A stretch of DNA of 64,000 bases from Caldicellulosiruptor owensensis OL. GTDB taxonomy: Bacteria > Bacillota > Thermoanaerobacteria > Caldicellulosiruptorales > Caldicellulosiruptoraceae. The DNA is taken from the NCBI RefSeq assembly GCF_000166335.1, contig NC_014657.1, positions 2,214,501 through 2,278,500 on the forward strand, in the 5' to 3' direction. The notes under the pieces were generated by a model, which saw only the letters and a program-made list of their open reading frames with translations, made no database searches and was not told where the DNA came from. Numbering within the stretch: the stretch's first letter is position 1; each line of letters starts with the position of its first letter. The position numbers and the translations under genes are program-made. Of this stretch, positions 56,616 through 64,000 are shown piece by piece.

Positions 56616-58838
56616 ATGAAGAAAAAGTTCGTGGCTTTTCTGATAGTCTTTGCCTTTTTCATAAATTTAGCTGTTACAGGTACGGCAAAAGTTATTCAAA
56701 CCAACTCAGAAAAATGTTTATTTTCTGTTAGGGCCAAGGATAACTATGTTGAGATTTTAAAGGGCAATCAGGTTGTTGCCAAGATATTACCTCCTGAACT
56801 GTTAAATGAAATTCCAACAAAAAAAGAAGAAACCCAAATTATTTCCTTGCCTTTTATTGAAAACGGGACAATTAACTGGAAGATTGAAAAGAGTGAACCT
56901 TCAGACCTTTTATTTTTGTCAGACGGTAAAAATAATACTTTAAAGCTCAACTTTCATACGTTTGACGTCTTTTATAAAATAACATCACCGTATATTGCTC
57001 TCAAAGATGAATATCAATCTGCCCAGCTTGCCTTTAGCTACAACTTCGAATTTAAAAGGTCACCCCAGCTCAAAGACGATGAGACCATCAATGTGGAAAT
57101 CTCTATTTTTTCTGAAAACAAAACAAAAATACTTTCATTGCCTGAAAAGATAAAGCTAACTGGCGGCAGAGGAACATTTAAAACCTCTTTTTCTATCCCG
57201 GTTGATAGTAAATTTATAAGCTTTGAGATTTCTCAGACAAGCCACAATCTTATAAGCTGTGAGTTTGAAAATTTCAAGATAACCTTTGTAAAACCCTCAA
57301 AGTACACCTTCCTGCTGAAAAACGTTCAGGTTTACAACAACTATATTCAGCAGGAGTTTGAAAATAGTTTCCAAAAGATTATTAGAAAAATATTTATATC
57401 TTCCTCACAGGAGGTTATAAATGTTGAGGAAACTTTAAAGTCTAAAGAAGATCATCAGGTTTTTAAAGAGTACTCCCCCATTGAATTTGAGTCAAGGCCA
57501 CTTTTTATTTTAAAAAGAGATTACAAGCTCGAAAAATTTACAAAACCAATGTACGTTACAGACTCTCTTTCAGATTTCTATTTAAAGCTTGAAAACTGTG
57601 CCATAGGCTATGCAAACAACTATGATTCAATTGAAGTATATAACTTAAAAGACAGGGCAAATGTATTTATGTTTCTTTCAAATTCTGATGATACAAAGTA
57701 TTTTGTAATTGGCAAGAACAAAGAACATATATACACCACAACACAGCTTTTTAGAAAAGGATTTGAAAAGACATATGTGTATTCCATCTTCCCTGAAAAT
57801 TACACATATTCTATAAAATCAAGGTCACCCAATGGCACAAGGGCTATTCTAATATTTTCTCATCACTCTGATTCAAACATGATATCAATCATAAAAGCCA
57901 TGATGTTTGGCACAACAGATTCAAAAGACCCTTCTTATATGAAAAAGGGATTTGTAGGATATAAAATACCAATAACATGGGGATTTTTTTACAAATCAGC
58001 AAGGGGAATACCTGGATTTGATAATCCAGAGTACAGAAAACTCATAGAGTTTTTGGCACAAAAGAAAATAGAGGTGGTTCTGCACACAGCATCGCCAGTT
58101 GCTCAAGAAAACACTCGGCAGCTCATTAAAAAAGCACTGGAAGATACAAGTTATTTAAAACTTGATGACTGGATTGACCACAGTATTTCTGACGGTACAC
58201 GATGCGCAGATTTAAAGAGCGAAGGTGCTATTTACGGCAGCAAAAACTATTCGTTCGACCTTTTCTTAAAATATGGATACAAATATTGCTGGTCGTACCT
58301 TGACGTAAAGCTTGACACGCTCAATATGCTTCAGCCTGACAAGGTTTCCTGGCATCCTCAGATTTTTTTCAAGAACTACAACTTTGGAGAAGGTGACTCG
58401 CTTTACCAGTGGAACTCGGTAAGATATAAAAATCTTCCAAAGATGCTCACCCAAAATAAGCTTGACAGGCTTGTTAGTGAAAATGGAATTAGCATCATCC
58501 ACGACTATTTTGCCCATCCTATGCAGAAAAACAAGCTTTTTGTTGTGAAAAACAAAAATGTATATATCTCACCGCAGTTTGACAAAAGTCTCAGATTAGT
58601 CTCAAACCTCATGAGCAAAAAACTTTTATGGGTACCAGCAGTAAAAGATTTCATCGACTATGAGATTGCATTGAAAAATGTGCAAATAATCCCACTTGAC
58701 AACACAACCCTTGTTGTGGACAATAAAAACTACTCTGAGATAAAAGGTTTTACATTAATTACTCTTTTGCCAAATGGTCAGGAAAAAAGAACCATAGTTA
58801 ATCTTTTACCGGGTATAAATCTCATTACAGTTCCATAA
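56616..58838 (+). CDS. Large secreted protein, family not recognised
   Basis: This 740-residue protein has a cleavable signal peptide (MKKKFVAFLIVFAFFINLAVTGTAK). The first 440 residues are beta-rich with no clear domain. Residues about 440-690 contain KGFVGYKIPITWGFFYKSARGIPGFDNPEYRKLIEFLAQKKIEVVLHTASP, TRCADLKSEGAIYGSKNYSFDLFLKYGYKYCW, and SENGISIIHDYFAHPMQ. They read like a divergent (beta/alpha) deacetylase or glycosidase barrel, but no family signature is certain. The upstream gene (100 bp away, same strand) is a divergent polysaccharide deacetylase, so a joint role in surface glycan processing is possible. A terminator closes the gene. Confidence 0.75.
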   Translation: MKKKFVAFLIVFAFFINLAVTGTAKVIQTNSEKCLFSVRAKDNYVEILKGNQVVAKILPPELLNEIPTKKEETQIISLPFIENGTINWKIEKSEPSDLLFLSDGKNNTLKLNFHTFDVFYKITSPYIALKDEYQSAQLAFSYNFEFKRSPQLKDDETINVEISIFSENKTKILSLPEKIKLTGGRGTFKTSFSIPVDSKFISFEISQTSHNLISCEFENFKITFVKPSKYTFLLKNVQVYNNYIQQEFENSFQKIIRKIFISSSQEVINVEETLKSKEDHQVFKEYSPIEFESRPLFILKRDYKLEKFTKPMYVTDSLSDFYLKLENCAIGYANNYDSIEVYNLKDRANVFMFLSNSDDTKYFVIGKNKEHIYTTTQLFRKGFEKTYVYSIFPENYTYSIKSRSPNGTRAILIFSHHSDSNMISIIKAMMFGTTDSKDPSYMKKGFVGYKIPITWGFFYKSARGIPGFDNPEYRKLIEFLAQKKIEVVLHTASPVAQENTRQLIKKALEDTSYLKLDDWIDHSISDGTRCADLKSEGAIYGSKNYSFDLFLKYGYKYCWSYLDVKLDTLNMLQPDKVSWHPQIFFKNYNFGEGDSLYQWNSVRYKNLPKMLTQNKLDRLVSENGISIIHDYFAHPMQKNKLFVVKNKNVYISPQFDKSLRLVSNLMSKKLLWVPAVKDFIDYEIALKNVQIIPLDNTTLVVDNKNYSEIKGFTLITLLPNGQEKRTIVNLLPGINLITVP

Positions 58839-58845
58839 AAAACAA

Positions 58846-58888
58846 AAGGGGCTTTAGGAACTGAAACTTTACCTAAAGTCCCTTTTTT
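58846..58888. terminator. Bidirectional terminator between the secreted-protein gene and spoVG
   Basis: The arms AAGGG-GCTTTAGG / CCTAAAG-TCCCTT with a 13-nt loop and a TTTTTTT tail on the plus strand lie between convergent genes. Confidence 0.85.
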
Positions 58889-58914
58889 TCCTCCTTTTAA
58901 TTTCAGCCATCGTG

Positions 58915-59181
58915 TTATTCCCCAGCTGAGATTACAGCCTCATACTTCTCAATAACAGCTTTTTGGACCATATCGCGCGTCTCCTGGTTTATTGGATGAG
59001 CAATATCTTTAAACTCGCCCTCAGGCGTTTTGCGGCTTGGCATAGCAATAAAAAGCCCATTTTGCCCCTCGATAATCTTGATGTCATGAACAACAAAACA
59101 GTTGTCAAACGTCACCGACACAATAGCCTTCATTTTTCCTTCATTTGTAATCTTTCTAATCCTAACATCTGTCACCTGCAT
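58915..59181 (-). CDS. spoVG: SpoVG regulator
   Basis: This 88-residue protein is near the usual SpoVG length. The sequence [65 protein letters not shown] contains all conserved SpoVG blocks. It is an RNA/DNA-binding regulator involved in septation and sporulation control in Firmicutes. The ATG at 59181 follows GGAGGATGGACTT. In Bacillus spoVG follows purR and yabJ; here purR lies upstream too, and no yabJ is present. Confidence 0.95.
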   Translation of the reverse strand: MQVTDVRIRKITNEGKMKAIVSVTFDNCFVVHDIKIIEGQNGLFIAMPSRKTPEGEFKDIAHPINQETRDMVQKAVIEKYEAVISAGE

Positions 59182-59301
59182 AAGTCCATCCTCCATGTTA
59201 AAATTTAGTGTTGTTATTTTATATAATTCTCCACTTTTTAATCTTTTCCTTTAGCACTTTTAACAAATTTTTCTTTTCATTTGGGGCATTTTGCCTAATT
59301 T

Positions 59302-60120
59302 TTATGAAATAACCTGAGGGTTGATAGAAAAGGTTATTCTTTTATTTTCGGCATCAAGTTTTTCAAGTATCAAAAGGCTTTTGTAATCTACATCCACAGA
59401 CTTTTTGTCTTTTGTAGCAATGAGCACTCCAACCCCAACCAGGCTTGATTCAAATTCAGAAAGAAGGTCTTTCATCCCTCGCACTGTTCCGCCGCCGCGC
59501 ATGAAATCGTCTATGAATAAAACCCTTGCTCCTTTTTTTATAGCCTTTTTTGCCATTGTCATAGTTTCAATCTTACCTGTTGTACCTGAGATGTACGAAA
59601 TATTGACAGTTGAACCCTCTGTGAACTTGCTTGAGTTTCGTGCAACAACAAGTGGTTTGTTGAAATACTGGGCAACATATGATGCAAGAGCAATACCTTT
59701 TGCCTCAACAGTGGCAATGTAGTCTATTTCTTTTTCTAAAAATAACCTCACAAATATTCTCGCAGCTTTTTTTATAACCTCGGGATTAAAAACAATGTCG
59801 TTTATATATACAAACCCACCCGACACAATTCTCTCGGAATTTTGCAGTTCATTTTTCAGAAAGTTTAAAAACTCTATCTCATCCTCTTTTTTCATGGTAG
59901 GGATGTAATAAACTCCACCGGCAGCACCACTGACTGTTTCAAGTCTCCCCTGCCCTGTCTGCTCAAATATCCGTGAAACTAAATCTATATCCTCACTCAA
60001 GGTGGATTTGGCACAGCTGAGTTTATCACAGAAAAAAGTAAGACTGAAAAGTTTCATGGGATTCTGTACAAGAGTGCTTGTTATAAAAATAAGTCGTTCT
60101 GATTTCCCAATTTTTGGCAC
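59302..60120 (-). CDS. purR: Pur operon repressor PurR
   Basis: This Bacillus-type PurR of about 272 residues has a winged-helix N-terminus (about 1-72; ERLIFITSTLVQNPMKLFSLTFFCDKLSCAKSTLSEDIDLVSRIFEQTGQGRLETVSGAAGGVYYIP) and a phosphoribosyltransferase-like domain with the PRPP loop ARVLFIDDFMRGGGTVRGMKDLL. It represses purine genes and is released by PRPP. The GTG at 60120 follows CTGGAGGTGTTTTTT; an in-frame extension upstream has no ribosome binding site and does not match the family N-terminus. It is 120 bp upstream of spoVG and divergent from murC. Confidence 0.93.
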   Translation of the reverse strand: MPKIGKSERLIFITSTLVQNPMKLFSLTFFCDKLSCAKSTLSEDIDLVSRIFEQTGQGRLETVSGAAGGVYYIPTMKKEDEIEFLNFLKNELQNSERIVSGGFVYINDIVFNPEVIKKAARIFVRLFLEKEIDYIATVEAKGIALASYVAQYFNKPLVVARNSSKFTEGSTVNISYISGTTGKIETMTMAKKAIKKGARVLFIDDFMRGGGTVRGMKDLLSEFESSLVGVGVLIATKDKKSVDVDYKSLLILEKLDAENKRITFSINPQVIS

Positions 60121-60191
60121 AAAAAACACCTCCAGAACAAATAAAAACCTATTCAACCTATTCAATATTAAATATAATATTATTGAAAATA

Positions 60192-60219
60192 ATTATACCA
60201 TAACCCCCGAATGATACAA
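60192..60219 (-). promoter_or_regulatory. Candidate promoter of purR
   Basis: On the minus strand TTGTAT (60219-60214), 16 bp, TATAAT (60197-60192), about 70 bp before the GTG start. Confidence 0.5.
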
Positions 60220-60231
60220 AAATTTTTTGAG

Positions 60232-60241
60232 CGAACGTTCG
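60232..60241. promoter_or_regulatory. Palindrome CGAACGTTCG between purR and murC
   Basis: A perfect 10-bp palindrome in AT-rich DNA sits just upstream of both divergent promoters. CGAAC resembles the core of the Bacillus PurBox (CCGAAC), arranged head to head without the usual spacer. A LexA box would need four more bases between the half-sites. Autoregulation by PurR is possible but unproven. Confidence 0.4.
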
Positions 60242-60255
60242 ATTTAAAAAATATT

Positions 60256-60285
60256 TTAACAAGTCAGGCAAAAAAGAAGTATAAT
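60256..60285 (+). promoter_or_regulatory. Candidate promoter of murC
   Basis: TTAACA (60256-60261), 18 bp, TATAAT (60280-60285), about 60 bp before the ATG. Confidence 0.55.
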
Positions 60286-60343
60286 ATAGAATGTAGGAGT
60301 ATTTCAATATTGAAATTTTCGGCTGGAGGTAAGTTTTTTTAAA

Positions 60344-61711
60344 ATGAACAAGTATTTTTTCATAGGTATTGGTGGAATATCAATGAGTGCCATTGCTCTT
60401 ATACTCAAAAATCAAGGATTTTTGGTTGAAGGTTCTGACATGCAGGAAAGCACTACTACAAAGATGTTAAGAGAAAATGGAATAAATGTATATATCGGAC
60501 ATGATGAAAGTCATTTAAATGGCGATGAAACTGTAATTTACACTGCGGCAATTTCAAAAGATAATCCTGAACTTTTAGCAGCAAAGAGGATGAATCTGAA
60601 AATTTATGAGCGGGCAGAATTTTTAGGACTTTTGATGAAAGATTTTAAAAATGTCATTGCAATCTCAGGGACGCATGGAAAAACAACTACAACCTCCATG
60701 ATTGGTTACATCCTAAAAAAAGCAAATTATAACCCTACAGTTCTTGTAGGTGCATTTGTAAAACAGCTTGGTGGAAATTTTGTGATAGGTTCAAAAGAAT
60801 ATCTTGTTGTTGAAGCATGTGAATATGTAGACAGCTTCTTGAAGTTCAATCCTACAATTGGAGTTATCTTAAACATTGACAATGACCACTTGGATTATTT
60901 TAAAGACATAGATTCAATAAAAAACTCTTTTAAAAAGTTTGCACAGAAAATTCCGGCTTCAGGATTTTTAATAGCAAATTGTGATGATAAAAATGTTAAA
61001 GACATTATAAGTGAACTCAACACCCAGATAATTTGCATATCCACAAAAGAAAAAACTGACATTTTTGCCGACAATATCAGTTGTAGTGATGGATACTATG
61101 AATTTGATGTTAAAAATAATAACGACAAGATTTTAGCTCATATAAAACTCAACATTCCTGGTTTTCATAATGTCTATAACGCACTTGCTGCATTTGCAGT
61201 CGCTTCGAAGCTGGGAGTAGAAAGTATTACAATTGAACATGCTATTGCTGAGTTCTGTGGTGCTTCACGCAGGCTTGAAAAGGCAGGAGAGTTCGACGGA
61301 ATATGCCTTTATGACGATTATGCTCATCATCCTACCGAAATTAAGGCATCGCTTAATACCCTGAAAAAGCTCTCTCAGGGAAAGGTTTTTGCCATATTCC
61401 AACCACACACATTTTCAAGACTTAAAAACCTTTTGAACGAGTTTGCTGAGAGCTTGAGTTTAGCTGACAAAGTTATTATCACAGATGTGTATGCCGCACG
61501 GGAAAAAAATAATTTTGGAATCACATCCGAAAACCTTTGTTTGAAACTTAAAGAAATTGGAGTTGACTGTGAGTATATAAGTAGTTTTGAAGATATTGCC
61601 TGCTATGTAGTAAAAGAAGCTAAAAAAGGTGACATTATTGCAACTATTGGCGCAGGTGACATAAACAAGTGCATAGATATCATTCTCAAAAAAGTTCCTG
61701 TAAAATCATAA
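60344..61711 (+). CDS. murC: UDP-N-acetylmuramate--L-alanine ligase MurC
   Basis: This 455-residue Mur ligase of standard length adds L-alanine to UDP-MurNAc in peptidoglycan synthesis. It has the N-terminal Rossmann motif FIGIGGISMSAIALIL, the ATP loop ISGTHGKTTTTSMIGYIL, the central NIDNDHLDYFKD block, and the C-terminal YDDYAHHPTEIKASLNTL and FQPHTFSRLKNLLNEF blocks. GGAGG lies about 14 bp upstream of the ATG, rather far. It is monocistronic and divergent from purR. An insertion sequence begins right behind it and its end forms the likely terminator hairpin. Confidence 0.95.
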   Translation: MNKYFFIGIGGISMSAIALILKNQGFLVEGSDMQESTTTKMLRENGINVYIGHDESHLNGDETVIYTAAISKDNPELLAAKRMNLKIYERAEFLGLLMKDFKNVIAISGTHGKTTTTSMIGYILKKANYNPTVLVGAFVKQLGGNFVIGSKEYLVVEACEYVDSFLKFNPTIGVILNIDNDHLDYFKDIDSIKNSFKKFAQKIPASGFLIANCDDKNVKDIISELNTQIICISTKEKTDIFADNISCSDGYYEFDVKNNNDKILAHIKLNIPGFHNVYNALAAFAVASKLGVESITIEHAIAEFCGASRRLEKAGEFDGICLYDDYAHHPTEIKASLNTLKKLSQGKVFAIFQPHTFSRLKNLLNEFAESLSLADKVIITDVYAAREKNNFGITSENLCLKLKEIGVDCEYISSFEDIACYVVKEAKKGDIIATIGAGDINKCIDIILKKVPVKS

Positions 61712-61717
61712 AAAAAT

Positions 61718-63523
61718 ACTGAGGCTGTCCAAAAAGATGAGATGACAGCCTCTTTATTTTTACTGTATTTACACTATGATATATTTATGATATAATATCT
61801 CAAAAATGATTACATAAGGAGGATCAATATGCCCCGCAAACATGATAAAATCGTCTTTAAAGAATACAACCCCAACCAATTAATAATGCCAATCGACCCT
61901 GAAGCCTTTATCCCTCAAACTCATCTGGTAAGAGCAATCGATAAAATCGTTGATAAAATAGATATCTCAACCATAATAGAAAAATACAAAGGTGGTGGGA
62001 CTTCCAGCTACCATCCTTTGATGCTTTTGAAAGTTCTTATCTATGCTTACATACAGGGTATATACTCTTCAAGAAAGATAGCAAAGGCGCTTCAAGAGAA
62101 TATAACCTTTATGTGGCTTTCAAAACTTCAAACCCCTGATTTCAGAACTATCAATAGATTCAGAAAAGAAATAATAGGTGATTGCATTGAAGAAATTTTT
62201 GCAGAAGTTATTGAACTTCTTGTAAAACTGGGGTATGTAAACTTTGAGTATTACTATCTTGACGGAACAAAGATTGAGGCAAACGCGAACAAGTATACGT
62301 TTGTATGGGCAAAAAGCACAAGAACATACAAAAGGAAATTAAGAGAAAAAGTAAAAAACATCCTTGATGAAATAGAAAGGATAAACGAGGAAGAAGACAG
62401 AACTCTTGGCGAGTTGGATGTCAATTTAGAAGCTGATTATGATAGCCAAGAGCTTGAACAAAAAGTTGAAGAACTCTCCCAAAAGCTAGCAGAAGCTAGC
62501 TTTGGGAGCAAAAGAAAAGAAAGGAGAGTGAAAAAACTTGTAAAAACTCTCCAAAATGACTGCATATTAAGACTCAAGAAATATGAGTCTTATGAGCAGA
62601 TCTTAAGTGGTAGAAATAGCTTTTCAAAAACAGACCATGATGCCACATTTATGAGGATGAAGGATGACCATATGAAAAACGGGATGACTAAAACCCGGGT
62701 ATAATGTACAAATCGGCACACAGAATCGATTTGTCATAGGTTTTAGCATCCATCAGAGTCCCACAGACACTGTCTGTTTAAAAGAACATCTTGAGCTTGT
62801 GGAGAAGATAACAGGCCACATGCCTAAGAATGTCATAGCAGACAGTGGCTATGGGTCTGAAGAAAACTACCTTCATCTGAAGAAATGTGGCATCAATAGC
62901 TACATTAAGTATAACACATTTGATTTGGAACAGACAAGGAAATTTAAGAAGGACAAGTTCAATAGCAGGAATTGGGAGTATATTGCCTCTGAAGATGTAT
63001 ATATTTGTCCTGCTGGTAAGAAGGTAAAATACTTATATCCGAGGATAGATGTAAATGAGAGGGGATTTGTAAGTTGGGAGAAGATATATCAATGTGAGGA
63101 AGTATGTAATGGATGTGAGTACAGAGATAAGTGTTACAGAGGCAAGAGATGGAAGAAGAGATTTAGGATAAGGCCAAGATTGGAGAAGTTAAAGAATGAA
63201 GTAAGAGAAAGGCTTTTGAGCGAAGAGGGCAAAGAGATTTACAGCAGAAGGAAGATAGAGGTTGAGACGGTATTTGGGTTAATAAAGAATAATAAGGGAT
63301 TTAGGAGGTTCCTGCTCAGGGGCTTGAAGGGTGTGAAGCTTGAGTGGGGTTTGGTTTGTATTGCCTATAACATAGAAAGGTTAGCAAAGATAATAATAGA
63401 GGGTTGGGGCAAAATTGCCAGCCAACCCTCTTGCTTTTTACTGCATAGTTCAATATTAACATTTAATGCCATCAAATGGTTGATTCTGGTTATTAAAAAT
63501 TATTGTTTTTGGACAGCCCCAGT
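61718..63523 (+). mobile_element. IS1182-type insertion sequence with 18-bp terminal inverted repeats
   Basis: The left end ACTGAGGCTGTCCAAAAA (61718-61735) and the right end, read inward, ACTGGGGCTGTCCAAAAA (63523-63506) match at 17 of 18 bases. The element is about 1.8 kb and holds one transposase gene broken by a frameshift. A flanking target duplication is not obvious. The element is distinct from the one near 16-18 kb. Confidence 0.85.
61721..61759 (+). terminator. Terminator-like hairpin at the IS left end, behind murC
   Basis: GAGGCTGTC (61721-61729) pairs with GACAGCCTC (61743-61751) and is followed by TTTATTTTT. One arm is the IS terminal repeat, so the element supplies murC with its terminator and shields its own transposase from read-through. 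Confidence 0.7.
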
Positions 63524-63527
63524 TTAG
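61829..63527 (+). pseudogene. IS1182 family transposase, broken by a one-base frameshift
   Basis: The first part (61829-62704) encodes MPRKHDKIVFKEYNPNQLIM followed by the DUF772-type domain (YHPLMLLKVLIYAYIQGIYSSRKIAKALQENITFMWL), the DDE Asp in YYLDGTKIEANANKYTF, and a helical insert, and ends out of frame after MKNGMTKTRV. The rest (from about 62688, strongest from 62799) continues in another frame: LKPGYNVQIGTQNRFVIGFSIHQSPTDT, NVIADSGYGSEENYLHL, a Cys-rich CEEVCNGCEYRDKCYRG stretch and RRKIEVETVFGLIKNNKGFRRFLLRG with the Glu. One extra base in GGGATGACTAAAACCC restores the alignment. A programmed shift is unlikely because no slippery site is seen. Confidence 0.85.
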
Positions 63528-63530
63528 TTT

Positions 63531-64000
63531 CTATTTTACTATTAAAAGTTTTTGACCGGGCATAATTTCTTCCTTTTCTATTTGATTAAAATCAATAATT
63601 TTTTCTACTGTTGTTCTGTATTTTTTTGCTATTTTCCACAGAGTGTCACCTTTCTGGACAGTATAAATGTACACGCTTGCAAGCCTTTCATCTTCTTTTT
63701 TTATCTCTTCTACAATCTCAACGTCGGACAAAATCTCAATTGAAAGTCCTCTTTTTACCCACACTTCAACTGCAAGATGAATCCTCAGTTCAACTTCTGA
63801 TGTAGAAATAATGGAAAATGATATGTTTTCTATTTCGATATTTGCAAAAGCTCTGTCTGTTTCCTCTGCACCTTCCATATCTAATTTCACATCAAAAGGA
63901 ATTTGCGTGGTTGTATTTTTTATGATATCCTGTGAGTCTTTAGAAAGATAAATTAAAAAGACAACAGCAACACCTTTAATATTTACCTTATTCTTTTCTG
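63531..64000 (-). CDS. DUF3794 and LysM domain protein, 3' part only
   Basis: The frame is open to the right window edge, so about 156 C-terminal residues are visible. The first part (KVNIKGVAVVFLIYLSKDSQDIIKNTT, then IPFDVKLDMEGAEETDRAFANIEIENISFSI) is a DUF3794 (SPOCS) domain. It is followed by a short acidic linker and a C-terminal LysM domain (VYIYTVQKGDTLWKIAKKYRTTVEKIIDFNQIEKEEIMPGQKLLIVK). DUF3794-LysM proteins occur in endospore formers as coat or cortex-associated proteins. A GTG at 63890 is internal to the domain and not the start. The right end of the insertion sequence lies 8 bp after the stop codon. Confidence 0.85.
   Translation of the reverse strand, partial: EKNKVNIKGVAVVFLIYLSKDSQDIIKNTTTQIPFDVKLDMEGAEETDRAFANIEIENISFSIISTSEVELRIHLAVEVWVKRGLSIEILSDVEIVEEIKKEDERLASVYIYTVQKGDTLWKIAKKYRTTVEKIIDFNQIEKEEIMPGQKLLIVK

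Noticed and set aside
60232-60241. LexA (SOS) box
   Set aside because: The half-sites CGAAC and GTTCG abut without the 4-bp spacer of the Gram-positive LexA box.
62684-62704. Programmed ribosomal frameshift in the IS1182-type transposase
   Set aside because: No slippery heptamer or downstream stimulator is seen, and the other IS1182-type element has a single uninterrupted frame.

Overview
This window is low-GC Firmicute DNA. Its gene content (S-layer-homology-anchored pectate lyases, multi-domain secreted carbohydrate-active enzymes, YesMN-type two-component systems, SpoVG, a Bacillus-type PurR and a DUF3794/LysM protein) and its codon and intergenic style point to a thermophilic plant-biomass degrader of the Caldicellulosiruptor type. 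The genus is inferred from recollection of family patterns, not from a search.

Layout. 1-5.8 kb (+): the end of a cation antiporter, a heptad-repeat coiled-coil protein, and a four-gene Gld-like ABC export operon (ATPase, permease, GldG-like, DUF4340). 5.9-9.0 kb (+): a GH2 beta-galactosidase. 9.07-15.8 kb (-): an operon with a solute-binding protein, two sugar ABC permeases, YesN, YesM and GH43; a strong hairpin separates the binding-protein gene from the permeases. 16.1-21.5 kb (-): an IS1182-type transposase, a GH43, an orphan solute-binding protein and an IS256 remnant. 21.7-41.2 kb (-): a pectin island with a giant PL9 pectate lyase carrying SLH domains, a decayed IS, an SLH surface protein, a secreted PL1-CE8 bifunctional enzyme, a large FN3/Ig protein, a GH28 polygalacturonase and a GH105 unsaturated uronyl hydrolase. 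41.4-46.2 kb (-): an IclR-type regulator, Eda, KdgK, KduI, KduD and a LUD protein. 46.4-51.5 kb (-): a DeoR regulator, FGGY kinase, class II aldolase, TIM-barrel isomerase and 2-hydroxyacid dehydrogenase, forming a sugar pathway I cannot name. 51.7-52.9 kb (-): a CE8 pectinesterase without signal peptide. 53-64 kb: housekeeping and sporulation-associated genes (anti-sigma-like kinase, TadA-like deaminase, membrane protein, divergent polysaccharide deacetylase, a large secreted unknown, spoVG, purR, murC), a frameshifted IS1182-type element and the 3' part of a DUF3794/LysM gene.

How it works together (inference from families). Surface PL9-SLH and secreted PL1-CE8 de-esterify and cleave pectin outside the cell. 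ABC systems import oligosaccharides. Cytoplasmic CE8, GH28 and GH105 finish demethylation and depolymerisation. KduI, KduD, KdgK and Eda then convert the unsaturated uronate product to pyruvate and glyceraldehyde-3-phosphate. GH2 and GH43 enzymes would handle galactan/arabinan side chains.

The most interesting observations are a duplicated promoter, leader and signal-peptide segment of about 230 bp in front of two pectin genes, the cytoplasmic CE8 that looks derived from the secreted module, the unassigned DeoR/FGGY/aldolase operon, and hairpins that would hide the ribosome binding site in front of two transposase remnants. I did not find a CRISPR array, rRNA, tRNA or an obvious defence system.
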